Source: Rhinopomastus cyanomelas (Eukaryota; Chordata; Aves; Bucerotiformes; Rhinopomastidae). Taken from it: DNA of 64,000 nt. This document shows positions 1 to 13,200 of the stretch, piece after piece. The stretch lies in NCBI GenBank assembly GCA_013400115.1, contig VXBP01003681.1:186001-250000 (forward strand), written 5' to 3'. The position numbers and the translations under genes were made by a program. The notes beneath the pieces were generated by a model. That model did no database searches and had not been told where the DNA came from. It saw nothing but the letters and a program-made list of their open reading frames with translations. The first letter of the stretch is position 1. The number at the start of each line of letters is the position of its first letter.

Positions 1-1155
1 GGGACGAGTAATAGCAATACCCTATTACAGGGCTATGCAGATAGATCAGCTTCCTTTCTCTCATCCCTATTGAATACTGGTTTTTATTGACATATCAGTT
101 CACAGGGGTTTCTTCTGAAATCCCTACAACAAATACTGTAGTCGGAAAAAGATTTTTTTTTCTTTGCACAACTCTGAAGTTTATTTTTTTTACTTATAGA
201 TTGAAAGACAAAGTAGAAAGTCCTCATTCTGCTCAATCACTGTTTCAGTTATAAGAGGTAAACCCTCCAAATAATTCTAAGGAAATCCTGATCCAACATT
301 ATCTCAAAAACTACACCAATATCAGTAACTCTCAGTTATAATTTTGTGGAATTAACTGTGGGATGTGTAAGGGTTTCTTTTTTCAAAGTAGTATCTACAG
401 AAAGTCTTCTCTACAACTTGATACATTGAGATAATTTGTCATTTACTTATTAAACTCATTAATTACATTAATAAGTCTTAAAGACATAAGACGGTGGTAG
501 GGTTAGGATGTCTTTAGGACAGTGTATGGGGAGGTACAATCTTGTTTGACAAGCACTTGTGTGAGATGAGCAGAGACAGATAATTATAGACTTGTCTGCT
601 CTAGGTGGTTGTAAAGCCTGAAAGGCTTTGCTTGCCCCCTCTGGGTAGGTGGCGCCTGAGATACCTGAAGTTACAGAAGCATTCTAGAAATGAAAAATTC
701 ACTGTTTAACAGAGGTTTGTGGAACTTCCTGGCAGGAATAAGCATGGTCTTTGTGATATCTTGCTTTGCTTTTCTTTTAGGAATTACAGGAAACTTTTAT
801 TTTGGCAAAATCTTCTTGTTGCTTTCTGTGTTAGTGGAAGGGTCCATGTCTGTGCCTTGAAAAGCCAATGATGGTTTCTTCTTAATCCCCCAGCAAGGAA
901 TTTTGATACTTTGCTTGATGAACTGAAGGGTGATTTTTGACTGCAGGGATTTTTTTTTTTTATTTTTTCCAAAGAAAATGCGTGTGGCTAACTGGTTCTA
1001 GGCTCTAAGAACACATTTGTACAGAAGCTTTTATGATTCTGAGTGAATAATTTTGATGAGTTTTACAATATGGTTCATGTTGGAGTTCTTAAAGATTGGT
1101 GTTCCTGTAAATAAATACTAGTTTACCTGTTTATTATGTGTGTCACTGTGTTTAG
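1..1155. other. TDRD9 intron, left edge of window
   Basis: AT-rich intronic sequence that ends in the acceptor GTTTAG at 1150-1155. I looked for the preceding helicase exon (before the VSLE sequence) and did not find it here. There is a short T run near 950-960 and no recognisable mobile element. Confidence 0.6.
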
Positions 1156-1278
1156 GTAAGTCTAGAGAACTGTTACTCGAAGGAGACACGGCTGCTGTAC
1201 GTGACAACTGGAGTTCTTCTTCAGAAACTAGTTTTTGCCAAAACCCTAGCTGAGTTCACACACATTTTCATTGATGAA
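1156..1278 (+). CDS. TDRD9: TDRD9 exon a (residues 1-41): TTGVLLQKL to IDE of motif II
   Basis: Phase 0 at both ends. It encodes the helicase motif Ib segment (TTGVLLQKL) and ends with the first residues of the DEVH box (FIDE). Acceptor TTTAG, donor GTAAGT. The exon itself opens with GTAAGT, a perfect donor sequence, directly behind the acceptor AG. Homology to other TDRD9 proteins (VGLEK/VSLEN start) supports this boundary. Confidence 0.93.
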
Positions 1279-4200
1279 GTAAGTTGTGCAAAATAATTTT
1301 GAATTGCCTTGGTTTTGCTTTGAGCAACAAAGTTTAGAACTGAGCTAAGTAACCTCAAAATGTTTTCTGAAATCTGCACACTGGGTTTCAAAAATGTCTC
1401 CAGCTAAGGAGACATTAGGAGGAAGCAGTAAGTTTTTACTCAACTTTGGCCATTGTTTGTTTTCAGAATACTTTTCATTCTTCAGGAATGTCCTTAAAAA
1501 ATAAAACAGCTCTCTGAGTTCTCTGTCTGCCGGCTGGATTCACAGACCACTCATTATTCTTTCAGTAACATCACTAAAAACCTAAAGACAATATACTTGT
1601 AGGTTTGTTTATTTTTTGTATATTTTTGCATGTTTTTGTGCTTATTTGGCTCTTAAACTGTCAAGTGATTAGACTATTACTGTAATAGTGAAGGCTGTCA
1701 TGACTGCACTTGAAATGGGACAGAGAAAACCTGGAAAAGGTTGAGCAGTTACACTTTTCTATAACAACTTCCGATAATTTCATTCAGAAGAAACAAACAA
1801 TCCTAGATAAATATACGAGTTGTCTTTATGGGAAATATTTGGGATTCCTGTAGTACATTAACGGAATGTACCAAAAAATACTAGGTTTGTAACAAAGATA
1901 AGAAAATGTAAAATGCAGAAACGTTAACAATGGAAGATACTTGTGTGGAGAAGTTTTAGATTGTTCCTCTACATTCAAAAATTGTTAGATACAAAAATGA
2001 ATGAACAGAGTTTTATGGCTCCTTGTACGGAGAAACAGATTTCGGTAGAGATTTTTCAAACCTTATTTTCTTGGATACTGTAACTTGGACTGATGATATC
2101 AGCTTATCACTTTGTTCAGCCCCTTCTAGCTTTCAAGACTACAAGTATTTTTTTTGTTTTTGTTCCCCAAGCCAAAAATGTAGTGTCCCTTGTTCCCTGT
2201 GTGCTGCTGCTTTCCCAGCTTGTACCTCGCAGGTTGTGGTCATCAATAGGAACCATTTTAATGACATTTTCTCCATTGCATTCTTAATTGCATGTCTTCT
2301 CAGGGTATGCTTTTATGCCTTAGAGTAGCATTTAGGATCATATGTAAACAAATCTAGGGTTACTGAGTTCTCACAGCAAGACCTGGTGTACCCGAATTGT
2401 TTTCGCGAAGAGGCGGTTCTGAACATAAGAGTGTCTATAGTATGGCAAAATATACTGATTATCTTGTAGGGGTTGACTGTTAACCTTTGAAGGTTGAGCT
2501 CTGATAAGAGCTGTTGCATTTCATAAATTTAAACTGTAATTCGAGAAATTGAAGTACATCATTGGTAATATTGAAGTATTTATGGAATTGCAAGGAGCAG
2601 TCAAAAAAGCCAGGGATTAGGATATATCAAGAATTTGCTGTAATGTTTTAGAAAGCAGTTGAGTATTTTGTTCATAGTTAAAAGCCATTAGAAACAATGC
2701 ACATCTGTTAAATTTACTTACATTTTTAGATAAGCCAATAGCATCCCTGCCTGAATCATTTGTGATCTTACAGCATGGTTGACATAACTCATTTGATCTC
2801 TTCAGCTACTATTGTCAGCTCTAGTAGACTTAATGGCTAGAGCTCACAGTTGGTTTTGTAGTTATTATTCTACAATTTTCATGTTTTTCCTTCTATGAAA
2901 ATTTGTTGTTCCAAGTTACAAAAATAAAGCGTTAAATTCAGTAGCAGAAAGCATGAATATGAAAATTAAATAGTGGGTAATGTCCTCTAGGTGCATGAGC
3001 GTTCAGAAGAATTGGATTTATTGCTCTTGGTGATCCGTAAGCTGTTGCATAGAAATTCGGAGTCTGTAAAGGTAGGTTCAAAGTATATTCTACTACATTT
3101 TCTTGTAAGAGTGAATTTGTATGTGCTTTTGATCTATAAAGGGCGTGTTTCAAAGAACTTACCATAAATGTGACATCATTTTTTACTTAAAATTAGTTTG
3201 CCACTCTTCATAAGCATGCAGGCTAAAGGGCATTCTTTTCCTGGCTGCTATGATGTGCTCTGAGAGCTTTCTTTTTTTCCCTCATGTTAAAATGCATTAC
3301 TTTCTAAAGTTTGCTTAAGGCTAAAATATGCAAGATGGATATTTGACTAGATTTTCATGTTGGGTATTAAGGGCAGTGCTTGTCCATATTTAAATATGGT
3401 AACATTAACTCTTGGAAATACTGACTTTTTTTTTTAATGACACAACATACTTGGGAAAATAGCAAAAATAGAACCGCTGTATTGGATTTTGCAGCTGAAC
3501 TGATAGTAAAATGTGCCTGACATGTTTTTTTCTCTGTGTGTTAGAAACTTGTGCTTTGTACTGAGGCAGAGTTAGCGCAGATTTAGCATTACATGTTTAG
3601 TCTTTGTGGTCTTCAAGCAATGAATTCTTTAATTATAAGAAATTATATGCAAGTGATAGGCTAACTCAGCGTGGTTTTGTGCAGCTGTTTGGGACCGCAG
3701 AAATTCTGCAAGACAGGTCACATCCCTTAAGTGTTTCAGTTAACTGTTCAGTTGAAGTGAACTGTTCTAATCAAAACAGACATTAACTTGAGTCTGTGTT
3801 GGCTGATTTTGTTGCCCTTAGAAAGGGAACCTGTGTTGCTCTTCCATCACATTGATTCAAACTTGGATAACTTGGTCTTCAGATCTTCCAAGTACGCTAA
3901 CACTGAAAATGACCTTCCAGTTGGCAAGAGTGCATGTATGTGCACGTCTGTTATCCCTTTCCTTGCAGATAAGAAAACTAACTCACTTTAAAATTCAGAA
4001 ACAGTATTGTGAAGCCTTTTGGTTTTTAGCACTTAACCTCTGCTGCTTCTCCCTTCCTCCATTCTGCACGCACGCTTTGTTACCGGGGAGTAAACAATAA
4101 AGCTGTTAATTCTGAGTTTCATTGTAATTGAAAGAAAAGGTGTTGCTAGGTTTCAAATGTCATTTCTGTTGTTCTATTTAGGTGAATACAAGTTAAGAAT

Positions 4201-7200
4201 CTTGACAGCCAGCAAGGAGCATAATGTGATCCTTTAAAATTACTGCAGTAACAGTTTTAAGCTGTAGAGATCATAAGTTAAGAGAGTACTATGTTGTTAA
4301 GTTGAACTTTTACCTGAGGAAAATGTTTTTCCTGCTGTTTGCCTTGGGGATCTAGCCTGAGCCCTTCTGTTACAGTTGCTTACCTTTCTCCACTATACCT
4401 AGGGAATCTTTAGCATTTAGCTTTGATTAAGTAAGCCTAGGATAAATACCTGTAGTAACCAAAGTTAGACCTTTTTAACCATAAAAAATAAGTGGAGATT
4501 CAAGCATAAGATGGCATTTTCTGTAAAAATTAGTATTTTACATTTGCTGTGCAATTCTTTAACAGGTGATATTGATGTCTGCCTCCATTGACTGTAAAGA
4601 ATTTGCTGATTACTTTGCACTTCCAGTTCATGATGGTTTGAGTCCAGTCTGTGTATTTAAGGTGGAAGGCAAATCTTACGTAGTCAAAGAATATTATCTT
4701 GATGATTTGGAGGACATTGTTCATTTCAAGGTATAGTAAATATAACTTCATTTCTTTGGACATAGTAAAGAAAGAAATTGGAATAGTCAATTGAAAGCTG
4801 TGCAATAAAATTAACAATTTTACATTACAATTCTAGATTACAATTAACGTATCATGATCAAGCAGGAGTGTCTTTAACAAGCAGCTTTGTTTTCATTCCT
4901 ATAAGAGAAATGCAGTCTGAAGGAATGGGAATTTTAAGTATTATGTGGCATTTTGTTTGGTAATTTGCATCTAGGATAAACTGTGTAAAAATCTGTGCGG
5001 GAGATAACATGAGGACTTACTGAATACAGCTGACAAGCTCAGGAAATAGTCCCTGGATGGTTCATGTTCCTGTTACGTATCAAAGGCAGAAAGATACAGG
5101 AAGTTAAGAGAGTAATCAGAAAAGCAGCATTTATGATTAGAAGTTTTATGTTTCTTCTGTTTAAAGTTGTCTTCCCTAGCAGCTGTCAACAAAGGACAAA
5201 AGATAACCAAGAAATTGAGTAGGAAGTCTGTTTCGGTTAAGTTGTATTTGTCATAGCTGCACATTGAAGCACGTGTCAGCTGGCCCACCGTTCACTGCAG
5301 ATCGCCAACAGAAGGAAGTGCTTTCAGTGCTTATGCTTTTTTGTATTTGTTATTTTCTCTGTATGTACCTGCGTTTAACTTGGATTTATTTTCAAGTTTT
5401 CATCTGTTTCTTTATCTTGTGGAGTCCTACCTGTAGCTATTTTGTGGTTTCGCAGGAAAAAATTATGATAGACCAAGAGCCTGTGTATGCCAAAGGGCAA
5501 AAGCAGAAGCACAACTAATTTACTTTTTTCTTATTTTGTATATATGAAAAAGAAGAAATTTAATTAGAAGCCACTGATACTTGGTCTCACATCGTGTTTA
5601 TTTATGGTGCTGTTTATGTGTGGAGGTTTTTCTGTAAATAGGAGTTGAATAAAAGCATGAAAGGAGTAAGATTTATGACATCCTAATAAAATTCAATGGG
5701 GAGCTTGAGTGTTAAGGCAGTTAATGAGTTAACACTGCCATATGGAAGTACGGGCACATCTTTCGTCATGCTGAAATCACAGTTGGTTATATAACTGCCT
5801 GAGGTACAGGCTTCAGGCTTTAGCTATTAGTATTTTATTTTTCCTGTGAACATCTTAAAATTCACATAAAAGAACACAGAAGTTTAAAAGCAAAAACAGG
5901 TATTTGCTTTTTTAGATAAACTGAATTGTATCCTATTTACTTCAGAGTTTAAATTTAATAAATGTAAAAGCAGATTACATAAAGCATAACTTATTTCTTA
6001 AAGTGTCTTCACTGAAATCAGTTTAGTCCTTTTGTGAACTCTCTGATTTGCTGTGTTAACCTTTTTCTCTTCTCAAAAGATCTGAAAATAATTGGCCATT
6101 ACTGTATGGTCATCGAAGCTCTTGGTTTTAAGAATTAGCCACTCAGTTCTGTGATGTTTTAAAACTACTTGAAGATACAATTTTTCCTGTAAGCAGTTTT
6201 GGGAATTCACTGATTTGGAAGATAAATAGAAATGCCAGTCTTTTTCTTTTTGTGTTCCTTCTGTATGCCTGTTTCCAGTGAACCCTTTGCTAGATAGACA
6301 ACTAGCTGAACCCAAGGTAAAACTTTCCACTTGAATTGCTTCATTTGCAGAAGAGAATAGAATAAAAATAAGAGTGAAACGGTACTCAGTGTAGCACTGA
6401 GCTTGCCTAAATATTTGGTTGTTTAAGTGCTACTGCTTAATTTTCAGCGTAGGTTTTATAAAAAGAAGCTTGTTTTCATTTTGGCGTAACGGCCTTTATA
6501 AACTCGTTGTTCTGACTGTTTAACTAGATTTGTTTTTATCGGCACGCTCTAAACCCCAGCAAATCGGTGAAACACAGTTTTTGATGAGAAGTGCGTGACG
6601 CCGTGGTCCGTAAGCAAATGTAAAGATAGTTGTGTATTACTGCTACAGTGTAGTGTTAGGGATGCCAAACGCAAATTAATTGTACCATTAGCTCTCCTGA
6701 AGAGGCTTGACAAATGTAAGCAGATACTGAGTCTGTGGCAATAAATGAAATCCCTTAATGTGCTTCATACCTAAGGCAAAAAAAGTGTTCCATTTTTGGC
6801 TTGCAAATATAAAAAATCCTTCATATCCTTGAACCTGAAGTCAAAGTCCGGGTAAGAAGTAGAGATCTGCTGTCAAGAGCTGTTTCGGTTATGTTGTATT
6901 ATTTCAGTCAGTGCTGACTGGGCTTTTCAATTTGTTGCTTGTCCCATGCTTGCATTTTATTAGGAGTGATATAGCAGCCTTGTCATGTTAAAGACTACTG
7001 AAGGTATACCTAGTAACGAAATTCAAAACACAAATTTGACAGTTAATTAAACAGGTATAATCTAAACCCAAAGCTTATATTCAAGCAACCCAGAAAAGAT
7101 AAACTTCTTAGTTTATGACATACAGTGAGGGAGATGGGGAGGTACCACTTCTCAGCTACTAGAGTGGTGTCTGTGTTCTTTCATGGACTAATCAAGTTTC

Positions 7201-10200
7201 ACTGGAAAAATGTTGCTGTTGTAGGTGTAAAATGCAGTTGAGAAACTAAAGAAATGACAGTTGTACCCCTGAAAAGTCTACCTGGCTAGTGGGTTCAGGG
7301 GATTCAAAAGTGGGAAGAATATTATCAAATTTTTATAGGTGGCTTTTTTTTGATCCTCCAGTCCACAGTCTACCTGAAGGAAACAGAACAATTTTCTCTG
7401 GGTTTTCAGAAGTCTTTCAGCAAACACTAAGGGTACCTCTGCTGGACTAATGTAGTGTTCCAGGTTTGCTGTGCTGGTTGTGAAGCCAAGGACTGAGGTT
7501 GTGGTCTACATTAGTTGCTGAATTGATGTTAGCAGTAGTGCTTTTGATTTTTGTTATGAGCTCCTTCAGAAAGAGAAACTGGTAGGAAAAAAACCTAAGT
7601 TGATTTTAATATTTTGGTTCAGTTTTCCATGGTTTTAGGTCTCAAACATCTAGTCAAATGTGTACATTTGTGGGCAAGATCAGGTAAAAACTGTCTTAAC
7701 ACTGAACTTTGAACTTGGGTATGCAGCAGTCCCTGTGCTGGAGCTGAGGAAAAAAAGCGAATGAAAGGACACTTCTGCTTAGGAGAAAAGGCAGAGGAAG
7801 AGCACCTTGAGAGACTGTGGAAGATTAGAGTCAAACCTGTTTGGTTTGTTGTTTGGTCTGTTGGGTTGGGTTTTTCTGGTTTTCATTTTTAGATTATAAT
7901 TACTCTTCTCCTTCCCACATGCTTTTTCACTCTGGAATAGCTTTACAGGTTGCAGAAATACTTCCTTCTGGCTTTCATTTTGTTTTCTTAGGTAAGGTGA
8001 AACTTTGCTATTCTTTTTTACAGGAAAGTCTCTTGATTATTCTGGTCATTTGAAGTAGTCATATTTTGTTTCTATTCAAGTTTCTGCTGATGCCCTTAAC
8101 ACCTGTTAAGACTTTCAGGTATTTTGTCAGACCCCAAACAGTTTTCCCAGTGTCACGGAGTACTCTCTGGCTTCAAGAGCTCTTCAGAGGCCATCAGATA
8201 CACTTGTTGAAAACTCTGACCAGACCTGAGTTGCTTCAGAGTGAGGGGCAGTTGCATACAGTGTCACTAACACATCACACTCTTAAATTATGTAAATGCT
8301 CTTACTTGACCCACGGTTGTGTTTGCCTTTCAGCAGCATTACGTTTGAAAAGAGCTGTTTTCTGATGATTGAACTGGCTGGCCTGAGTAGCTTTATTTTC
8401 AAACAATACACTGTGTATTCCTGTCTAAAATTAGTAATCCTCAGATGGATAGGCTTGCATGTTGTTTTATTGTATTTATGTCACTTCAGGATGACACAAA
8501 AGATGCATTGTGTGAATGATACTCTAATCAATGCACGTATGATGCCTTCCAACTTCATCAGTAGATGTTTTTCCATTGCTTATATGCTTATTGAAAATTT
8601 GGTCAACCTCTTTTTCTAGTACCTGCATTGGAGTAGGTGTGTAATACTAATTCAGTGCTTGACTAAAATAGAAGCAAATCTCTGTGAAATACAGGCAATT
8701 GGTAAATAACTTCTGCCTCTTTTACAGAGTAACCTAAAGTATCTTAATTTTGTCTGTAGAGACATGAAGTATTACTCTTGGCCATTCATCCAGTTTCTTC
8801 CCAGAAGTGGCTTTTTTCCCGTGCTTTATATCTTTAAGTCCCTGTGTCTTACCTTATGTTGTATTTATCTTCACTTATGTACCAGTTACTATTGCATTTG
8901 TATGGTTACTGTGCGCTCCACATCTGAAAGTGTTAAGCTTTAAGCACAAATACTCAGTTTTCTTCAATTACAGTATCATTTCTGAAAAGTTTAAACAAGA
9001 AGTCCAAACCTAAAGCTGTATTTAAATTATAAAATACTGTGGTAGCATATTGAGCAGCAGATGAAGGCGACCGATAGGAAGAATACTTGTTGAAGTGTAA
9101 ACATAAGAATGGAGGCTTGTTAGCTAGTGAGAACATACATTTGTTAAGCCAGACACATGCATGATTGCTTGAACCTGTTCATGGGAAAATCTTGGATTAC
9201 TTATGTTTAGATTTCAGCATAAACGTAAATTAAAATTTAACATAAGGCTGAATAGACGAAAGATGGAAGAACTGCAAAGGAATAATAGCAGGGAGAGAAG
9301 TGCAGTTTGGCTGTAGGATTTCTAGTAGTGTGAAGTGTGTGGAGGCTAGATTACACTCCGAGATAAGTCTGAAAATGTTAAAGATTGGAAGTAGTTAAGC
9401 GTTTCCACTAGAATGAGCAGAAACCCTGAAGAAGAAAGATGAGCAATGATCAAAAACTATTTTCCCTACAGATAAAAATGTGTGATAATGTAGACCTTTC
9501 CTAGAGCATGTCTAGTTCATTAAGCATTTTCTTTTTAAAACTGAAATGTGATTCAGTTACTGTCTTTGTTCTGGAGACTTGATGGTTTGCATTACTAACT
9601 CTTAAAGCCATGAGTTTGTGACAGAACACAAGGAAAAAAAGATGTGGGCATCATGGTTAAATTCAACCATAGTTCTGTGACAGAATATGACCTAAACCAA
9701 AAAATCTATTATGCAAAGGCAATTCAAGTGAGAAAGACCTACATGATTTATTTTGCAGTCAGGTTGAGACCTGCATTATAGCGTCTGTGAGAGGGATTGT
9801 GCCTGACTTACAGAAATTCCTCTCTTGTCCTCCTTTTCTCGTGGGTTGTGGTTAGTTTGCTGTGCTTATCTCTTCCGGATAACAAGTATGTCTTGCAGGT
9901 GCTACGGAATGGCTGAAGTGATATTACTTACGGTAAACGTCAGAAGAGTTTCCTTAGCATTAGAGTGTTAAGTTGCTTGAAGGTAAATGTCTGTTTAGAA
10001 GGTAGTGAATGATCCAGGTTAAGTTATTTCTTTGTACAGCTTCTGTACTAGATCAGTTTTAATTGCAAGCCCTTGGCAGAGTCACATGATCTACAGTCTT
10101 TTGCCTGTTGCACTGTGTTAACCTCACTACTTCTCTACACAGCTTCCTTCTCCAAACACTGAGGAACCTGTAATATTAAAGGAAACATATGAAGTAGCAG

Positions 10201-13200
10201 TGTCTCTCATTGAGTCATTTGATGAGTTTGAGATTAAGAAAAATGGGTAAGTTACAGTTCAAGATCTGGAATGAGTGATTGGGAAAATAAAACGGTAATT
10301 AAGGAATATCAGCAGCCCATGTATTACAACTTAATTTTTTTTATGCATCTCTGCTTTTATTTTATGTGTTTCTGTGATTTCTAGCCAAGGCAGTCATACT
10401 GGGCTGCTTGTAGGTTTTACTGAATGCCCTGCATTCTTGAAATAATCTTAATGCCCTGGAGTGTAAGTGACCGTTGAAGCCTGCCGTGTCGTACAGGAAA
10501 CGAGATTCTTTGCTGCAGACCAAAGCTGCATATTATTTATGTGAGGAACAAAAGCAGAACTGCTGCAAAATAAAATACATTGTTAAGAAAAAAGAATACT
10601 AGCAAGGCATTAATTTTCAGTGACTGTTTAACTGTCTTTTGAAATGAATAAATATTAATTTATGTTACTATTTTGTGAATTGATGGTTAGTAGCTGGAAG
10701 CGTAGTAAATTTCTTCTACGGTTTAGGTCTAATGCTGGGTGTGTATTTAGTTTAGCAGTGGGTTTTGTTCCCATATATTCTAATTATTTAAATATGTATG
10801 CTGAAGAAATAATTCTGTTTTGAGGTTTTTTTAAAAAACCTAGTATTATATAAACTATTAAATGTTAAGAAATTATTACGCTGCCTTACCTGGACAGTTG
10901 CCAAGTGAACCGCTGAAGTAAAAGTGCTGATAAAGATGCATAAATGCAAAAGAATTGGCACTTTTTTGTGGTATGTAGTGACTACTGATATTTTTATTTA
11001 TTTTCTCTATTAGGCTGCTGTACTGTAGTTTAAAATAACCAAATTAACCACCTCTCACTAGTAAACTACCTTTTATAACCAAATATGAAGGTAATAGCAT
11101 TTCAGTTTTCAAATATTGAAAGGGCTATTGCAAATATTATGCTGCTTCAATTAAAAAATATACTTTGTGTTCCATCTGTAGTTTGAAAACAGAGACTTAA
11201 AGATGCCTGAAAAAATTTTGCATTAGGAATAATGACCGAAAAAAATAGATGTACATCAAAAATAAGGTCGGCTAGTCCAACCCACCTACAAGCAGGGACA
11301 TAACTCACTAGACCAGCTTGTTCAGAGCCCCATCAAGCATGACCTTGAATGTCTCCAGGGATGGGGCTTCTACCACCTCTCTAAGGTCTCCAGTGATCTA
11401 CCACCTTAAGATTAAAGAACTTTTTCCCAATGTTCAGGCTAAATATTTCTGGTTTTTTAGGAAGCCTAAATGGTACCTTTTTTTTAAAAAATGTGCAGTT
11501 CTCTTGGTGTTTCAGAATAAAATCGCTGGAGTTACGTATGCTCGGATCATAAAACTAACAAAACTGTATTTTTTAGGGAGGAAAGATGCTTGGGTGTTAC
11601 ATCAGAACGTGGAAGTGTGCTAGTATTTTTACCAGGTGCGTATATGTCTTAACCTTTCTCTTGTGTGTCATTTAATGAGCTTTCTTTTGGCACTTTTTTC
11701 CAGAGATTTATGAACATGCATTTAACATATAGTGCACATTAAAATCTAGCTAAGAGGTTCAAGTAAAAATGAGAGCCAAAACAAAAGCATACAATAATGT
11801 CTGTGGAGTCTGGGCTGCAGACTGAGTTTGAAGAGTGTCAAAACCTGTTACCTGGTCATTTCCAGTCGTGGATGTGAAAGTATACCAGTTGAATACTTTG
11901 AATGGACTGGAGAGTTACCTTGGGGTCAAGAGCAACTGTTTTCCTGGGCACAGTGAGGTCTATCTCTGCCAGGACTTTCTGACTTTCTACAGAAAGTTTA
12001 TGGATGTCATTTCCCTGCTGTTGTTGAGCTTAGCAGTAGGCATGCTGCCACTAGGGCTGAAAACCCAGCACGCCAGCACAAAAGTAGATTGCACTTACAG
12101 TGTAGCTCTCAGCTTAAAGGCTTTAGAGCTGCCTTTCTTGGAGTTAGCCTTTCTATAAAATCAATGGGTAGAGGGAATTAATTGTACCAATGTAGGGCCC
12201 ATTCTGGATAACCATTAATAAAGTAAGGAGACAGTCTCTGTTGCCTCTGGCTTCTCGCTGGTGTTTGCGTGCGTGATACAAAGTGCAATGCTAAACTGTA
12301 CAATGATTATTTTTTTAACATACTATGCTGCATTAGGTTTGCACAAGACTAGTCTTAATTGTGGCCCTTTTTTTATGTGAATGCCTGACCTGGCAACCTT
12401 AATGCTTCCCGAGTGGAAGGCACTTGGGTGGAACACTATCTGGATGGCTGGGCTCAGAGAGTTGTGCTCAATGGAGCTAAATCACATTGGAGGCAAGTCA
12501 CGAGTGGTGTCCCCGATGGCTCGGTGCTGGGGCCACTCCTGTTAAACATCTTTGTCAATGATCTTGATATGAGGACTGAGAGCACCCTCAGTAACTTTGC
12601 AGATGACACCAAGTTGACAGGGAGTGTCAATCTGCTGGAGGGTAGTGAGGCTATATAGAGGGGCCATTGCATTGATTGGCTGAGGATAATTGTATAGGTT
12701 TCAGTAGAGCCACGTGTCAGATCCTACATTTTGGTCATCCTATGCAATGCCACAGGCTTGAGGCAATGTGGCTGGAGAGCAGTCTGGCAGAAAAGGACCT
12801 GGGGCTTCTAATTGACAGGTGGCTGAACATGAGCCAGCAGTGTGCCCAAGTAGCCAAGAAGGCCAATGGCATCCTGGCCTATATTAGAAACTCTGTGTCC
12901 AGCAGGAGTAGGGAGGTGATTGTCCCCCTGTATTCAGCACTGGTAAGGCCGCACTTTGCGTACTGTGTCCGGTTTTGGGCACCTCAGTACAAGGGAGACA
13001 TCGAGGTGCTGGAGCTAGTGCAGAGGAGGGCAACGAAGCTGGTTAAGGGCCTGGAGAATACATCTTATGAGGAGAAATGGAGAGAGTTAGGGCTGTTTAG
13101 TTTGAGGAAGAGGGAGGCTTAGGGGAGACCTCATCACTCTCTACAGCTATCTATGAGGATATTGTAGAGATGTTGGTCTCTTCTCACAGGTAGTTAGTGA

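Noticed and set aside
784..972. Minus-strand short frame as a small gene
   Set aside because: Low-complexity Lys/Ser start from an A/T run, no domain, and it lies in a TDRD9 intron.
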